Positions 9,717-22,634 are shown, counted from the first letter of the stretch. The stretch is DNA of 59,158 bases from an uncultured Acidobacteriia bacterium (GCA_903925015.1 CAIYDY010000035.1:1-59158), one strand, 5' to 3'. Translations and numbers: made by a program. Notes: a model not told the origin generated them from the letters alone.

Positions 9717-11075
9717 TTAGCCCAACAGGGCGGAAACGACTTTTCCTCCGCCTCCGATTTCCACAGGCCGGGTGCCCATCGCCAACAGTTTGCGGGTCGA
9801 GTCGATCCCCAGTTGGTGGTATGCGGTGGCCAGGTAGTCTTCGACGGGGACTGCATCGCGGGCCGGTTCGGCCGCTGTTGAATCCGATGCCCCATAGATC
9901 TGGCCACGGGTCGTGCCGCCTCCAGCAATCAGCATCGAGTAGCAGCGGGCCCAGTGGTCGCGACCGTTGCCAGCGTTGATCTTGGGCGTGCGGCCAAACT
10001 CGGTCGTGACCATCACGAGCGTGCTGTCCAGCATGCCGCGCTCGTCCAAATCCGTGATCAGACCGGCGATTGCCTGGTCGAGCGGGGGCATCTGGCTGTT
10101 CGAAATATCCTTGATGGCGGTGTGCGCGTCCCACGAGCCGTAACTCACGGTGACAAAACGGACTCCGGCCTCAACCAGCCTTCGTGCCAGCAGCAGCCGC
10201 TCCGCAATGGCAGAGGGCTGTCCGTTTTTCAGCTTCTGGCCCTTGCCGTACAACTCGCGGGTCTTGTCGGTTTCGCCGTCGAGCGAGAACGCCTTGCGTG
10301 ATTTTTCGCTGGTCAGCAGCGAATAGGCGCTCTTGTTGAACTCGTCCATCGTGTTCAACTTGTCCGGATCGGCCTCCAAGCGGCGCATGTGCTGCTCGAC
10401 GATGTCGCGGGCGGTCCTGCGGCGTTCGAACTGTTCTAGGGAGACGCCGTTGGGGATGGAGAAGTCGCGGACCTTGAACGGGCCGTTCGCGCCGGGGTCG
10501 GCATTCAGCTGGAAGGCTCCATATTTCGAGCTGAGGAAGCCGGTGCCGCCCTCATAACCATTGAGCCGCGGTACGGCGACGTAGGGGGGGAGCCCGTTGC
10601 GGGGCCCGAAAAGATGGGAGACGACCGCGCCCATTTGGGGGTAGTCGAGGACCGTGGTTGGCGTGTAGGCGGTGAAAACCTGGTAGGTGGCGAGTTGGTG
10701 GTCCGGAATCTTGCCGACGATGGATCGGATGATGTTGATTTTGTCGGCGACCGCGGCCAGTTTCACGAAGTTTTCGCTGAAGACCTCCCCGCCCTTGGTC
10801 TTGACGATGCCGAGCGCACCACGGTACTCGCCGGGGGCCTCTGGCTTGGGGTCCCAGGATTCCTGGTGGGACATGCCGCCGGGCAGATGCAGGTGGATGA
10901 CGGATTTGGCCTTGCCCTCGGTGAAGGTGCCGGGGGCGGCGCTGGCGGCAGAAATGGCGGCTTGTGCCTCGAAGCGGAGGATATCCGGGATTCCGATGCC
11001 GAGCGCGGCACAGAATCCGACACGAATGGCGTCCCTGCGGGTGGCCGGGTTGTGGAGATGGGCCGACTGTTTCAT
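9717..11075 (-). CDS. DUF1501 domain protein with Tat signal
   Basis: A 452-residue protein of the DUF1501 family, which is related to the alkaline phosphatase/sulfatase fold. The N-terminus carries a twin-arginine-type signal (TRRDAIRVGFCAALGIG), suggesting export of a folded protein. The family start follows (AKSVIHLHLPGGMSHQESWD), as does the family segment near residue 325 (MLDSTLVMVTTEFGRTPKIN). I place the start at the ATG at 11075; an in-frame TTG at 11099 is possible but has no better ribosome site. It is the first gene of the operon running down to 3603. A weak extended -10 (TGATACAAT on the minus strand, about 11090-11098) lies just upstream of the ATG. Enzymatic activity is unproven for the family. 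Confidence 0.9.
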   Translation of the reverse strand: MKQSAHLHNPATRRDAIRVGFCAALGIGIPDILRFEAQAAISAASAAPGTFTEGKAKSVIHLHLPGGMSHQESWDPKPEAPGEYRGALGIVKTKGGEVFSENFVKLAAVADKINIIRSIVGKIPDHQLATYQVFTAYTPTTVLDYPQMGAVVSHLFGPRNGLPPYVAVPRLNGYEGGTGFLSSKYGAFQLNADPGANGPFKVRDFSIPNGVSLEQFERRRTARDIVEQHMRRLEADPDKLNTMDEFNKSAYSLLTSEKSRKAFSLDGETDKTRELYGKGQKLKNGQPSAIAERLLLARRLVEAGVRFVTVSYGSWDAHTAIKDISNSQMPPLDQAIAGLITDLDERGMLDSTLVMVTTEFGRTPKINAGNGRDHWARCYSMLIAGGGTTRGQIYGASDSTAAEPARDAVPVEDYLATAYHQLGIDSTRKLLAMGTRPVEIGGGGKVVSALLG

Positions 11076-11128
11076 TGCTCGCTGAAAGGATTGTATCAAG
11101 TTCGGACGGGGATCCAGTAAGATTTCAG

Positions 11129-11158
11129 TTGACGAAGTGGGTCGTATTTGGTTATTAT
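11129..11158 (+). promoter_or_regulatory. candidate sigma-70 promoter for the Lys-rich small protein
   Basis: TTGACG at 11129-11134 and TATTAT at 11153-11158 are separated by 18 bp, matching the -35 and -10 consensus at five of six positions each. Transcription would begin near 11165, giving a leader of about 108 nt before the ATG at 11273. Inferred from sequence only. Confidence 0.4.
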
Positions 11159-11272
11159 CCGAAAGATGCGGACGGACGCAGCACGTTCGGAAGGTCCATG
11201 CTCAGTTGACTTCGCGTGTTTTCTGAGTGGCGGCAACCCGTCAGTAATCAAATTTCACAGGAGATTAACAAC

Positions 11273-11410
11273 ATGAAAAAGCTCATCGCATTGACCATCG
11301 GCCTCGGCCTCGTGCTCGGCACCGTTTCCTTCGCCCAGGATGCAGACAAGAAGACCGAAAAGAAGAAGGGCAAGAAGAAGACCGAAGACAAGGGCGACAA
11401 GAAGATGTAA
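11273..11410 (+). CDS. tiny exported lysine-rich protein
   Basis: A 45-residue protein. Residues 1-22 are a clean signal peptide (MKKLIALTIGLGLVLGTVSF, then AQ). The mature part of about 23 residues is almost only Asp, Glu, Lys, Thr and Gly (TEKKKGKKKTEDKGDKKM). The ribosome site CAGGAG lies 9 nt before the ATG. The gene stands alone, with a candidate promoter upstream and a strong hairpin starting 6 nt after the stop, so it is a self-contained unit rather than chance reading. The highly basic mature peptide could bind acidic polysaccharide, nucleic acid or cell-wall polymer, but nothing in the sequence decides this. I do not recognise a named family. Confidence 0.75.
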   Translation: MKKLIALTIGLGLVLGTVSFAQDADKKTEKKKGKKKTEDKGDKKM

Positions 11411-11416
11411 TTTCCT

Positions 11417-11446
11417 GGGGCGGTCTCCGGTTCCGGAGACCGCCCC
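11417..11446 (+). terminator. strong hairpin terminator after the small protein
   Basis: A perfect 14-bp inverted repeat (GGGGCGGTCTCCGG and its complement) separated by TT begins 6 nt after the stop codon. The following T-tract is weak (TCGATTT). The very stable GC stem placed directly after a short gene makes transcription termination or mRNA end protection the likely role. Confidence 0.75.
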
Positions 11447-11511
11447 TCGATTTCGCAGCCCTCTACCATTCCTTCCTAATCGACTCCCGCTCGTAGTAGT
11501 ACCCTCCGCAT

Positions 11512-11540
11512 TTGACGCGTTCCCCCCTGCCTGTTACCAT
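11512..11540 (+). promoter_or_regulatory. candidate promoter for the polysaccharide locus
   Basis: TTGACG at 11512-11517 is followed after 17 bp by TACCAT at 11535-11540, preceded by TGT (an extended -10). It lies in the 214-bp gene-free stretch between the hairpin at 11446 and the first gene of the locus at 11661, giving a leader of roughly 115 nt. Sequence match only. Confidence 0.4.
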
Positions 11541-11660
11541 TGAATCAGTACTTTTCCGACCTTACTCCTTGGGTTAGGGGTTCAGAACGTCGGCGTGTTC
11601 CGCTTTCCGATTGGCTGCCGGAGCCGTTCCCATGTTTGTTGTATCGCCCTGCAACTTCTA

Positions 11661-12824
11661 ATGTCACGGATTCTTCTGTCCATACCCCATATGGGGGAAA
11701 CCGAACAGCGTTACGCCGATGAGGCGTTCTCCACGAACTGGGTTTCCACGGTGGGACCCAATTTGGGGGCCTTCGAAAAAGCGTTCTCCGACCGTATCGG
11801 CCTTCCTGCAGTTTGTCTGTCGAGTGGTACGGCCGCCATTCATCTTGGCCTGATCCTGCTGGGTGTAGGTCCGGGTGACGAGGTCTTCTGTTCCACGCTT
11901 ACGTTCGCCGCGTCGGCCAATCCGATTCGGTATCAAGGTGCAACTCCCGTTTTTATGGACAGCGACAGGGAGTCCTGGAATCTCGACCCGCAGCTGCTCA
12001 GTGATGTTTTGCGGACACGGGCCGCAACGAACCGGCTTCCCAAGGCACTCATTGTGGTGGACCTCTACGGCCAATCGGCGGATATGGACCCTATCTTGGA
12101 AATCTGCGGGAGGTACGGCGTTGCCGTGCTGGAAGACGCCGCGGAGGCGCTCGGCGCAACGTACAAAGGCCGGCCCGCTGGCAGCGCGGCTCCCGTTTCG
12201 GCATACTCCTTCAACGGAAACAAAATTATTACCACGGCAGGTGGCGGAATGCTCACGGCCCAGGATCAGGCGCTTGCGGACCGGGCTAGGTTTCTTGCCA
12301 CTCAGGCTCGCGATCCCGGGATTGCTTATGAACATTCGGTGACCGGTTACAACTACCGCATGAGCAATGTGTTGGCGGGCATCGGGCGGGGGCAGATGGA
12401 GGTCCTGGATCTTCGGGTCCAGCAGCGCAGGGCAATTGCCTTCCGCTACCGCGATGCCTTCGCCGACCTTCCCGGCATCTCCCTCATGCCCCAGGCCCGC
12501 TACGGTCTCCATACGAACTGGCTGAGTTGCTTCCTCGTGGATCCGGCCCAATTCGGTTGCACCCGCGACGGGTTGCTCCGGCACTTGGATTCGCGCGACA
12601 TCGAAGCCCGGCCTGTCTGGAAACCCATGCACCTGCAGGCACTATTCGCCGATTGCCAAGTCTACGGCGGGGACGTCGCCGCCGACCTGTTCCGGAACGG
12701 TCTTTGCCTCCCTAGCTCCAGCAACCTCGGCCTTTTGGACCAGGGCAGGGTGATCGACGCGGTTCGCGAGGCCGCCGGGGCTCCCGTGCTTTCCGAAGGG
12801 ATCGCGGAGGTGGTAGTTGCCTGA
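11661..12824 (+). CDS. PglE/EpsN-like sugar aminotransferase (DegT/DnrJ/EryC1/StrS family)
   Basis: A 387-residue PLP enzyme predicted to transfer an amino group to C4 of UDP-4-keto-6-deoxy-GlcNAc, the second step of bacillosamine synthesis. The start (MSRILLSIPHMGETEQRYAD) and the TNWVSTVGPNLGAFE segment closely follow Bacillus EpsN and Campylobacter PglE. The PLP lysine is K188 in SFNGNKIITTAGGGM, and VLEDAAEALGATYKGRPAGS and NYRMSNVLAGIG are further family motifs. I chose the ATG at 11661 because the 22 upstream in-frame codons do not resemble the family. It is the first gene of the polysaccharide locus, and the next gene is the matching PglF-like dehydratase. The exact substrate is inferred from homology and context. 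Confidence 0.88.
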   Translation: MSRILLSIPHMGETEQRYADEAFSTNWVSTVGPNLGAFEKAFSDRIGLPAVCLSSGTAAIHLGLILLGVGPGDEVFCSTLTFAASANPIRYQGATPVFMDSDRESWNLDPQLLSDVLRTRAATNRLPKALIVVDLYGQSADMDPILEICGRYGVAVLEDAAEALGATYKGRPAGSAAPVSAYSFNGNKIITTAGGGMLTAQDQALADRARFLATQARDPGIAYEHSVTGYNYRMSNVLAGIGRGQMEVLDLRVQQRRAIAFRYRDAFADLPGISLMPQARYGLHTNWLSCFLVDPAQFGCTRDGLLRHLDSRDIEARPVWKPMHLQALFADCQVYGGDVAADLFRNGLCLPSSSNLGLLDQGRVIDAVREAAGAPVLSEGIAEVVVA

Positions 12825-12867
12825 TTCTGCCCGACAGGCGCGCCGGCCCGTGCAGGGGAGTGCTCCG

Positions 12868-16671
<3,804 letters not shown>

Positions 16672-16675
<4 letters not shown>

Positions 16676-17844
16676 CCCCCGCCGCCCCGCCAACTTGGAA
16701 TTGGCCCCTCATGAGCGAGGGGATCACGGACGATGACCGCCGTGCCTTGGCAGGTTTCATCCTGGAGACCGACCGCCTCACCATGGGAGCCAAGGTGCGC
16801 GAATTCGAGGCGGCTTGGAGCGAGTGGCTCGGCTGCAAGTACTCAGTGATGGTCAATTCAGGCTCGTCGGCGAATCTTCTGCTGATAGCCGCGATGAAGG
16901 AACTCTACGGTACCTGCGCGGTCATCTGCCAAGCCGTTACATGGGCGACCAATGTATCCCCTGTGGTGCAGTGTGGGTTCGACCTGCACCTGATCGATGT
17001 CAGCCTCAAAAATTTCGGGCCGGATCCCGTGGAGCTGGATGCGATGTTGGGGCGCACCGGTGCCAAGATCGTTTTCCTGACCCATCTCCTTGGTTTTCCC
17101 GCAGTGACCCAGGCACTCCTCGATGTTTGCGCGAAACATGGTGCCATCCTGCTGGAAGATTGCTGCGAATCGCACGGGGCCTCGTTCGAAGGCAGGAGAG
17201 TAGGCACCTTCGGAGCGGGCGGCACCTTTAGTTTCTACTACGGCCACCACATGTCGACAATCGAAGGCGGCATGATTTCGACTGACCGGGAGGATGTTTA
17301 CGAACTCCTCCGGCTACTGCGGTCCCATGGACTGAGCCGCGAACTGCCAACCCCCCGGATTGTGGAAGGCGTGGATCCAAGATTCACCTTCCTACTTCAT
17401 GGCTACAATGTTCGCCCGACCGAGCCAAACGCTTTTCTGGGACTTCGCCAGTTGCCACGGCTTGATGGCGCTATCGAATGGCGGAACCGGAACTTGAGCA
17501 CATGGCTGGAAGCGCTCGATCCGGCAGTGTTCCATTTGGACTTTGATCTTTCCGGCATCAGCAGTTTCTCTTTTCCCTTGCTCTTGAAGCAGGGCGGTCC
17601 GGCGCGCCTCGCGGAAATGCGGGCGGTCCTGGACGGGTTGGGAGTCGAAAGCCGACCGGTCATTTCGGGCAATATTGCCCGCCAGCCGTTCTTGGCAAAC
17701 TTGAGTCCGAAACCGTACTTGCCGAACGCCGACTACATCCACGAGAGCGGAATGTACCTGGGCAACCATGCGAACGTGACCGAAGCCGGAATTCGCGCTG
17801 CGGCGGCGGCGCTGAATCTAGCCATGGCTTCCCAAGGGCTGTAA
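16672..17844 (+). CDS. ColD-like PLP sugar 3-dehydratase (His in place of the PLP lysine)
   Basis: A 390-residue member of the aspartate-aminotransferase fold of sugar-modifying enzymes. At the position of the usual PLP lysine it has His: FYYGHHMSTIEGGMIST, with HH at 192-193. This substitution defines ColD (GDP-4-keto-6-deoxy-D-mannose 3-dehydratase) and the related RfbH/E1 enzymes, which use pyridoxamine phosphate to remove the C3 hydroxyl instead of transaminating C4. Other segments recall ColD (LTMGAKVREFEAAW, LLEDCCESHGASFEG, LHGYNVRPTEPNAFLGLRQL, SRPVISGNIARQPF). No iron-sulfur cysteine cluster like that of RfbH is obvious. The start at 16672 overlaps the upstream stop by four bases. 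With gmd and a ColC/Fcl homologue next to it, a GDP-colitose-type 3,6-dideoxyhexose is the likely product. Confidence 0.82.
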
Positions 17845-17848
17845 TCCG

Positions 17849-18757
17849 ATGTCCAACCAGTCTGCACCCCCGGTGGTCCTCCATACCCGTCTTCCCGGAC
17901 GGGACTTGGGGCCGATCCGTTGGACCCGTGGAGCTCCAGGTTTGGGCAATCTCTTCTTTCCATGGGCCCGCTGCGTTGTTGCCGCGGAAGACCGCCGGCT
18001 CCCGATGCTTTGGCCCACATGGCCTCAAATTGCGCTTGGGCCGCTGAAACGCATGGAGCCGCCCCGCTTCTACACCGATGTTTTTATCCGCAGCGACCGC
18101 TACATCGGCGGGTCAAGCAAGCAGGAGATTCTCCGCGCGGCGCAGTCCGCACCCAGCAGGCTGGTTGAATTCGAAGGGATGGAAGGTTTGTTCGAGCCCA
18201 TCCTGGATCGGCACGAACTGGTGCGGGACCGCCTGCTGGAAATTGTCAATCCGCGTTGGATTCCAGAACCGCCCGCCGAACCGGTGATTGCTGTCCACGT
18301 GCGGCTCGGGGATTTCTCCAAGCCGAAAAGCGCGAAGGACTTGGACGCCAAGAACGGTAATGTGAATTTCCGGATGCCGATTGAGTGGTACATGCACGCG
18401 GTGCGGTTGCTGCGGACGGCATCTGGCGGAAAGCTGCAGGCCAAAGTCTATTCCGACGGCCCCGACAGCGAACTTGCGGGACTTCTGTCCATGCAGGGTG
18501 TTTCGCGTGCTCCCCGTCAGGCTCCGATGAAGGATCTAATCGCGCTATCACAGGCCTCCGCGCTTGTTGCCTCCGGTTCCACCTTCAGCATGTGGGCGTC
18601 CTACCTTGGACGGATGCCGGTTGTTTGGCATCCCGGGCAGCTGCGTCAACGCCTCTACCTTGATCACCCGGAGCTTGAGGCGGAAGTGGGGCAGGATTCC
18701 CGCCTGCCAGAGACGATGGCGGAAGCGGTCGCACGATTGTCCACGGGGGTGAATTAG
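17849..18757 (+). CDS. GT11-like (alpha-1,2-fucosyl/colitosyl) glycosyltransferase
   Basis: A 302-residue soluble protein that I assign with moderate confidence to the fucosyltransferase group with an HxRxGD-type donor motif: IAVHVRLGDFSKPKS near residue 150. Further matches are the KVYSDGPDSELAGLL segment near 210 and LIALSQASALVASGSTFSMW near 235, which correspond to the nucleotide-sugar-binding half of GT11 and related GT-B enzymes. It starts 4 nt after the ColD-like gene. That context supports transfer of a GDP-6-deoxy or 3,6-dideoxy sugar; characterised colitosyltransferases are GT11-like. The N-terminal half is not clearly recognisable to me, so donor and linkage remain inferred. Confidence 0.65.
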   Translation: MSNQSAPPVVLHTRLPGRDLGPIRWTRGAPGLGNLFFPWARCVVAAEDRRLPMLWPTWPQIALGPLKRMEPPRFYTDVFIRSDRYIGGSSKQEILRAAQSAPSRLVEFEGMEGLFEPILDRHELVRDRLLEIVNPRWIPEPPAEPVIAVHVRLGDFSKPKSAKDLDAKNGNVNFRMPIEWYMHAVRLLRTASGGKLQAKVYSDGPDSELAGLLSMQGVSRAPRQAPMKDLIALSQASALVASGSTFSMWASYLGRMPVVWHPGQLRQRLYLDHPELEAEVGQDSRLPETMAEAVARLSTGVN

Positions 18758-20290
18758 TTGCCAGCCCAGCCCAACCGCATGAAGCGTGTGCTCACGGGGA
18801 TTACCGCCGTGTGGGGAGGGCAACTTATCTCAATGGCGGAGGCTTTCGCCATTGTCCCAATCTATTTGGCCTACTGGTCCGCCGGACGTTACGGGGAATG
18901 GTTGGCCCTTTCGGCTTTGGTTGCCTACCTTGGCACCTTGGATTTCGGCATGAACATGGCTGGGGGAAATAAGCTCACCCAGCTTTACGCCAAGGGCGAT
19001 CTTGCTGAGTACGACCGTTACCAGCGCGCAGCCCTCTTTTTTTATATGGGTATCGCCGTCGTCGGCACAGCAGTGCTGGGCTTGCTGGCCGTGTTCTTAC
19101 CCATCTCGCAGCTCTTGGGTTTCCACGACACAACTCCGCGTGAAGCGGGACTGGTGACCTTCTTGCTCGGTTCTCAAGTGCTCTGGTCGCTGCCCGGCGG
19201 TCTGATCATGGGGATTTACAGGACGACCGGCGATTTGGCGACTTCGCAGTGGGTTCGCAACTCCACTAGCATTATCGGCATCGCGGCTAGTGCGGCCTGC
19301 CTGCTTTTTGGCGGGGGGATGGCAACGATGGCCACAGTTCAGTTGACCTGCCTTGCAATTGGGGTGACCGGCGTCCTGATCGATGTTCACCGTCGGTTTC
19401 CGGAATTGATGCCCAGCCTTTGGGGGGCCGACATGGTTTTAGTGCGGGAACTCGTGCGGCCAAGCGCCCTGTTCGGCATGATCATTTTGTCCGAGGCCGT
19501 GCGCCTGCAAGGCACGGTGCTCCTGATTTCCTCGTTGCTGGGTGGCCCGGCGGTAGCGCTTTTTGTCAGCTCCCGGACCCTGTGCAACGCTGTCCGCCAG
19601 TTGGCCGGCAATCTCCAATCCGCGTTCTGGCCTCATATTACGGCCTTGGATGCCCAAAAGCGTGAATCCACCATGCGGGACTTCCACAGGCTGTGGGTTC
19701 TGGGCAGTATCACATCCTGCGTTTGTGTTGCCGCCGCAATTTGGTTCGAGGGTACGGATGTGATCCGGGTGTGGACCCACGGAAAGTTGGTTGGTGACTC
19801 AAATTTGTTGCGTCTGCTTCTCTTGCAACTCGTCCTCCAATCCCCATGGCAGGCCAGTAGCTTGATCACTGCTGCATCGAGCAAGCACGACCGGTTGTCC
19901 TATTCGTATTTGGCTTCCAGCGCTACGGCCTTGCTGATCGCCGCGCTCACCTACTCCCGACTCGGGTTGATCGCCATTCCGGTCGGATCAATTTCTGCGG
20001 AGGCCATCTTCTGCTATCATTTCGTCACAGTCGATACCTGCAAGCGGATCGCCGAACAGTATTGGCCATTTGCGGCCCGGCAATGGTCGTTTCTGGGCTT
20101 GGTTTGGGGATTGGCGCTCTTGGCCGCATGGGGCATGCACATCGTCGCATTTGGTCCGTCGCCTTTCCGTTGGGCGGAGGTGGGGATCGCCTCGTCGACG
20201 GCAGCCGTTGCTGTCTTCTGGATCGTCGGACTAGGCGCTTCTGAGCGCAACATGATCAAAGGTTTGGCCGGAGTCGTCCGGGCTCGTTGA
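18758..20290 (+). CDS. Wzx-like polysaccharide flippase
   Basis: A 510-residue integral membrane protein with about 12-14 hydrophobic helices spread over its whole length, including LISMAEAFAIVPIYLAYWSAG near the start and several at the C-terminus. The helix layout fits the MOP superfamily of lipid-linked repeat-unit flippases. I use the TTG at 18758 because GGGGGTG lies at good spacing before it and it directly abuts the upstream stop; the ATG at 18779 lacks a ribosome site and would remove only seven residues. It is the only flippase candidate in the locus and would move the undecaprenyl-linked repeat unit to the periplasmic face. Confidence 0.82.
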   Translation: MPAQPNRMKRVLTGITAVWGGQLISMAEAFAIVPIYLAYWSAGRYGEWLALSALVAYLGTLDFGMNMAGGNKLTQLYAKGDLAEYDRYQRAALFFYMGIAVVGTAVLGLLAVFLPISQLLGFHDTTPREAGLVTFLLGSQVLWSLPGGLIMGIYRTTGDLATSQWVRNSTSIIGIAASAACLLFGGGMATMATVQLTCLAIGVTGVLIDVHRRFPELMPSLWGADMVLVRELVRPSALFGMIILSEAVRLQGTVLLISSLLGGPAVALFVSSRTLCNAVRQLAGNLQSAFWPHITALDAQKRESTMRDFHRLWVLGSITSCVCVAAAIWFEGTDVIRVWTHGKLVGDSNLLRLLLLQLVLQSPWQASSLITAASSKHDRLSYSYLASSATALLIAALTYSRLGLIAIPVGSISAEAIFCYHFVTVDTCKRIAEQYWPFAARQWSFLGLVWGLALLAAWGMHIVAFGPSPFRWAEVGIASSTAAVAVFWIVGLGASERNMIKGLAGVVRAR

Positions 20291-20295
20291 CTCTA

Positions 20296-21468
20296 ATGAA
20301 ACTAGCCGCCATCTACAGCCACCCAGTTCAATACACGGCCCCGCTTTTCCGCGAGTTGGCCAATCGTCCGGGCGTCGATCTAATGGTCTACTTCCTGAGC
20401 CGACACGGCTTGGAGGTGTCCTACGATCCGATGTTCGGTAAGGCATTCAAGTGGGACATTCCGCTTCTGGACGGCTATCCGCATCAGTTCGTGCCCAATG
20501 TCGGCAAGGACTCGGGTGTGGGGGGATTCTTCAAGTTGCGGAATCTCGCCCTCGTGGACAGACTCCGCCTGGCCCGGCACGATGCAGTCCTGATCCACGG
20601 GTATGAGCACTTCGCCAAGTGGCCAGCCTTTGCTGCTGCCAAAAGCGTTGGCACACGAATCGTATTCCATGGGGAATCGCACTTAAACGAGCCGAGAACC
20701 GCTCTGCGGACGGCAGTCAAATCCGTTCTGCTCCGCAGCCTTTTCCGTTCATTCGATGCTTTTGGTTACATCGGCACCCTGAACAGGGAATACTTCGAGC
20801 ACTACGGCGTCCCTGCAGACAAGCTCCATCTGACTCCGTACACTGTCGATAATGACTTCTTCGCCACCAAAGTTCGGGAGGCTAAGCCCCGGCGCGCCGA
20901 AATCCGGGCGATGCTCGGCATCACCGATTCAGCCCCGATCATCCTTTGGACGGCCAAATTGACGGAGGTCAAGCAGCCCGAACTCATGTTGCGCGCGTTT
21001 GCGAAGGTGCGCAGGGGACGACCTTGCCACATGCTCTTTGTGGGCGATGGCGCGCTCCGGCCCCGAATCGAAGCCTTGGTCGCAAGCGAAAATATTCCCG
21101 ACGTGAAAATTACCGGTTTCGTCAACCAGAGCCGGATTCCCGAAATGTATGCGGTGGGCGATATCTTCGCCATGCCCTCGTTGCGCGAGCCTTGGGGCCT
21201 ATCGGTGAACGAGGCGATGTCGGCTGGGCTCCCGGTCGTGGTGTCGGATCGCGTCGGCAGCTCGCTCGACCTTGTGGAGCAGGGCCGCAACGGCTTCATT
21301 GTTCCGTTCGACAGCGTGGACCCGCTCGCAACCAGACTGGACCAACTGGTAAAAGACGACGCCCTCCGCCAGTCATTTTCCAAACGGTCGCTGGAAATTA
21401 TTTCGCGCTGGTCTGTTCGGGAGACGGCTGACGGCATTCTGGCCGCCGCAAGGGGGGACGCCAAATGA
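20296..21468 (+). CDS. GT4-family glycosyltransferase
   Basis: A 390-residue GT-B enzyme. The N-terminal domain begins MKLAAIYSHPVQYTAPLFRE. The C-terminal donor-binding domain has IILWTAKLTEVKQPELMLRA near 218, CHMLFVGDGALRP near 250 and the GT4 motif SLREPWGLSVNEAMSAGLPV near 300, which includes the two conserved Glu of the E-x7-E type. No membrane segment is visible. The ATG at 20296 lies five nt after the flippase stop (20290). The stop overlaps the next start (ATGA), so the two GT4 genes are coupled. It is expected to add one sugar to the lipid-linked repeat unit in the cytoplasm; donor and acceptor are unknown. Confidence 0.9.
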   Translation: MKLAAIYSHPVQYTAPLFRELANRPGVDLMVYFLSRHGLEVSYDPMFGKAFKWDIPLLDGYPHQFVPNVGKDSGVGGFFKLRNLALVDRLRLARHDAVLIHGYEHFAKWPAFAAAKSVGTRIVFHGESHLNEPRTALRTAVKSVLLRSLFRSFDAFGYIGTLNREYFEHYGVPADKLHLTPYTVDNDFFATKVREAKPRRAEIRAMLGITDSAPIILWTAKLTEVKQPELMLRAFAKVRRGRPCHMLFVGDGALRPRIEALVASENIPDVKITGFVNQSRIPEMYAVGDIFAMPSLREPWGLSVNEAMSAGLPVVVSDRVGSSLDLVEQGRNGFIVPFDSVDPLATRLDQLVKDDALRQSFSKRSLEIISRWSVRETADGILAAARGDAK

Positions 21469-22634
21469 TCGAATCTGGACTGCCGCCGGTGACCGTGTCG
21501 GTAGGGGGCCGGTTCCACGCATTCGACCTCGCCAAGCAGTTGCACATCCGAGGGGCGTTGCACCGGTTGATCACGTCGTACCCCAAATTCAAGGTGCGGG
21601 AGTGGGGGATTCCGAACGACAAGGTTGCGAATATCCTCAGCCATGACATCCTATGCCGCGTGGCCTATCGGACCAGCCTGTTCCATTCCGTGAAGCGTGC
21701 GTGCCAGTATTCGTTGACCGCACGCTGGGGTCGGCTGGCGGCGGAGTTAGTTCCCGACGATGTCAAGCTTTTTGTCGGCTGGTCCAGCATGTCGATCGAG
21801 TCCATCCGCCGGGCCAAGAATCTGGGTGCGAAGACGATTGTGGAGCGCGGATCCACGCATATCAAATTCCAGGACAAGATACTGACCGAAGCCTATGAAG
21901 GGGCGGGGCTGAAGTGGGAAGGGATTCATCCGGGTTTGATCGAGCGCGAGATGCAAGAATATGCCGAGGCGGATCACATTGCCGTGCCGACGACGTTCGT
22001 CAGGGATTCATTTGCGCAGTACGGCATCCCAACTAGCAAAATTTTCGTGGTGCCCTATGGCTGTAGCCTTTCCGCGTTCCGACCTTCGCCGAAACGGGAC
22101 GATGTGTTCCGCGTCATCCACTGTGGCCAAATCAGCATCCGAAAGGGTGCGCATCTGTTGATTCAGGCCTTCAATGAACTCAAGTTGAAGAATGCGGAAC
22201 TCTGGCTGATTGGTGGGTTGAGTCCGGAGATTTCGACCGTTTTGGACCGCGTCGCAAATCCGGCCATCCAAGTGAAGGGACCGTTTCCGCAGACGCAGCT
22301 CGCACAGTATTATTCCCAAGGCTCCGTTTTCTGTATCCCCTCGTGGGAAGAGGGCTTGGCGATGGTGATACCGCAAGCCCTAAGTTGTGGTCTTCCAGTC
22401 GTGGCTACGTTTAACAGCGGCGCGCCTGAGCTGGTTCAAGACGGTCGAACTGGATTTCTGATTCCGGCTGGCAACGTCGAGGCAATCAAGGAGAAGCTGC
22501 TCCAGCTGTATGAAGATCGGGATCTGTTGGCCCAAATGGCAGCCAATGTCGCGGCAGGCGGAGAAATCGACCTGAGCTGGGACAGGTACGGCGCGAGCAT
22601 CGCAGGAGAGTATCTGAAGGTGGTGCGGGCATGA
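21465..22634 (+). CDS. GT4-family glycosyltransferase
   Basis: A 389-residue GT-B enzyme. The donor domain shows VIHCGQISIRKGAHLLIQAF near 218, AELWLIGGLSPE near 244 and SWEEGLAMVIPQALSCGLPV near 292, a typical GT4 acidic motif, followed by GAPELVQDGRTGFLIPAGN. The N-terminal part includes VERGSTHIKFQDKILTEAYE, a segment seen in some GT4 enzymes of surface-polysaccharide loci. It starts within the stop of the upstream GT4 gene. Its own stop overlaps the ATG of a 65-codon reading frame (22631-22828). The specific sugar cannot be told. Confidence 0.9.
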   Translation: MIESGLPPVTVSVGGRFHAFDLAKQLHIRGALHRLITSYPKFKVREWGIPNDKVANILSHDILCRVAYRTSLFHSVKRACQYSLTARWGRLAAELVPDDVKLFVGWSSMSIESIRRAKNLGAKTIVERGSTHIKFQDKILTEAYEGAGLKWEGIHPGLIEREMQEYAEADHIAVPTTFVRDSFAQYGIPTSKIFVVPYGCSLSAFRPSPKRDDVFRVIHCGQISIRKGAHLLIQAFNELKLKNAELWLIGGLSPEISTVLDRVANPAIQVKGPFPQTQLAQYYSQGSVFCIPSWEEGLAMVIPQALSCGLPVVATFNSGAPELVQDGRTGFLIPAGNVEAIKEKLLQLYEDRDLLAQMAANVAAGGEIDLSWDRYGASIAGEYLKVVRA

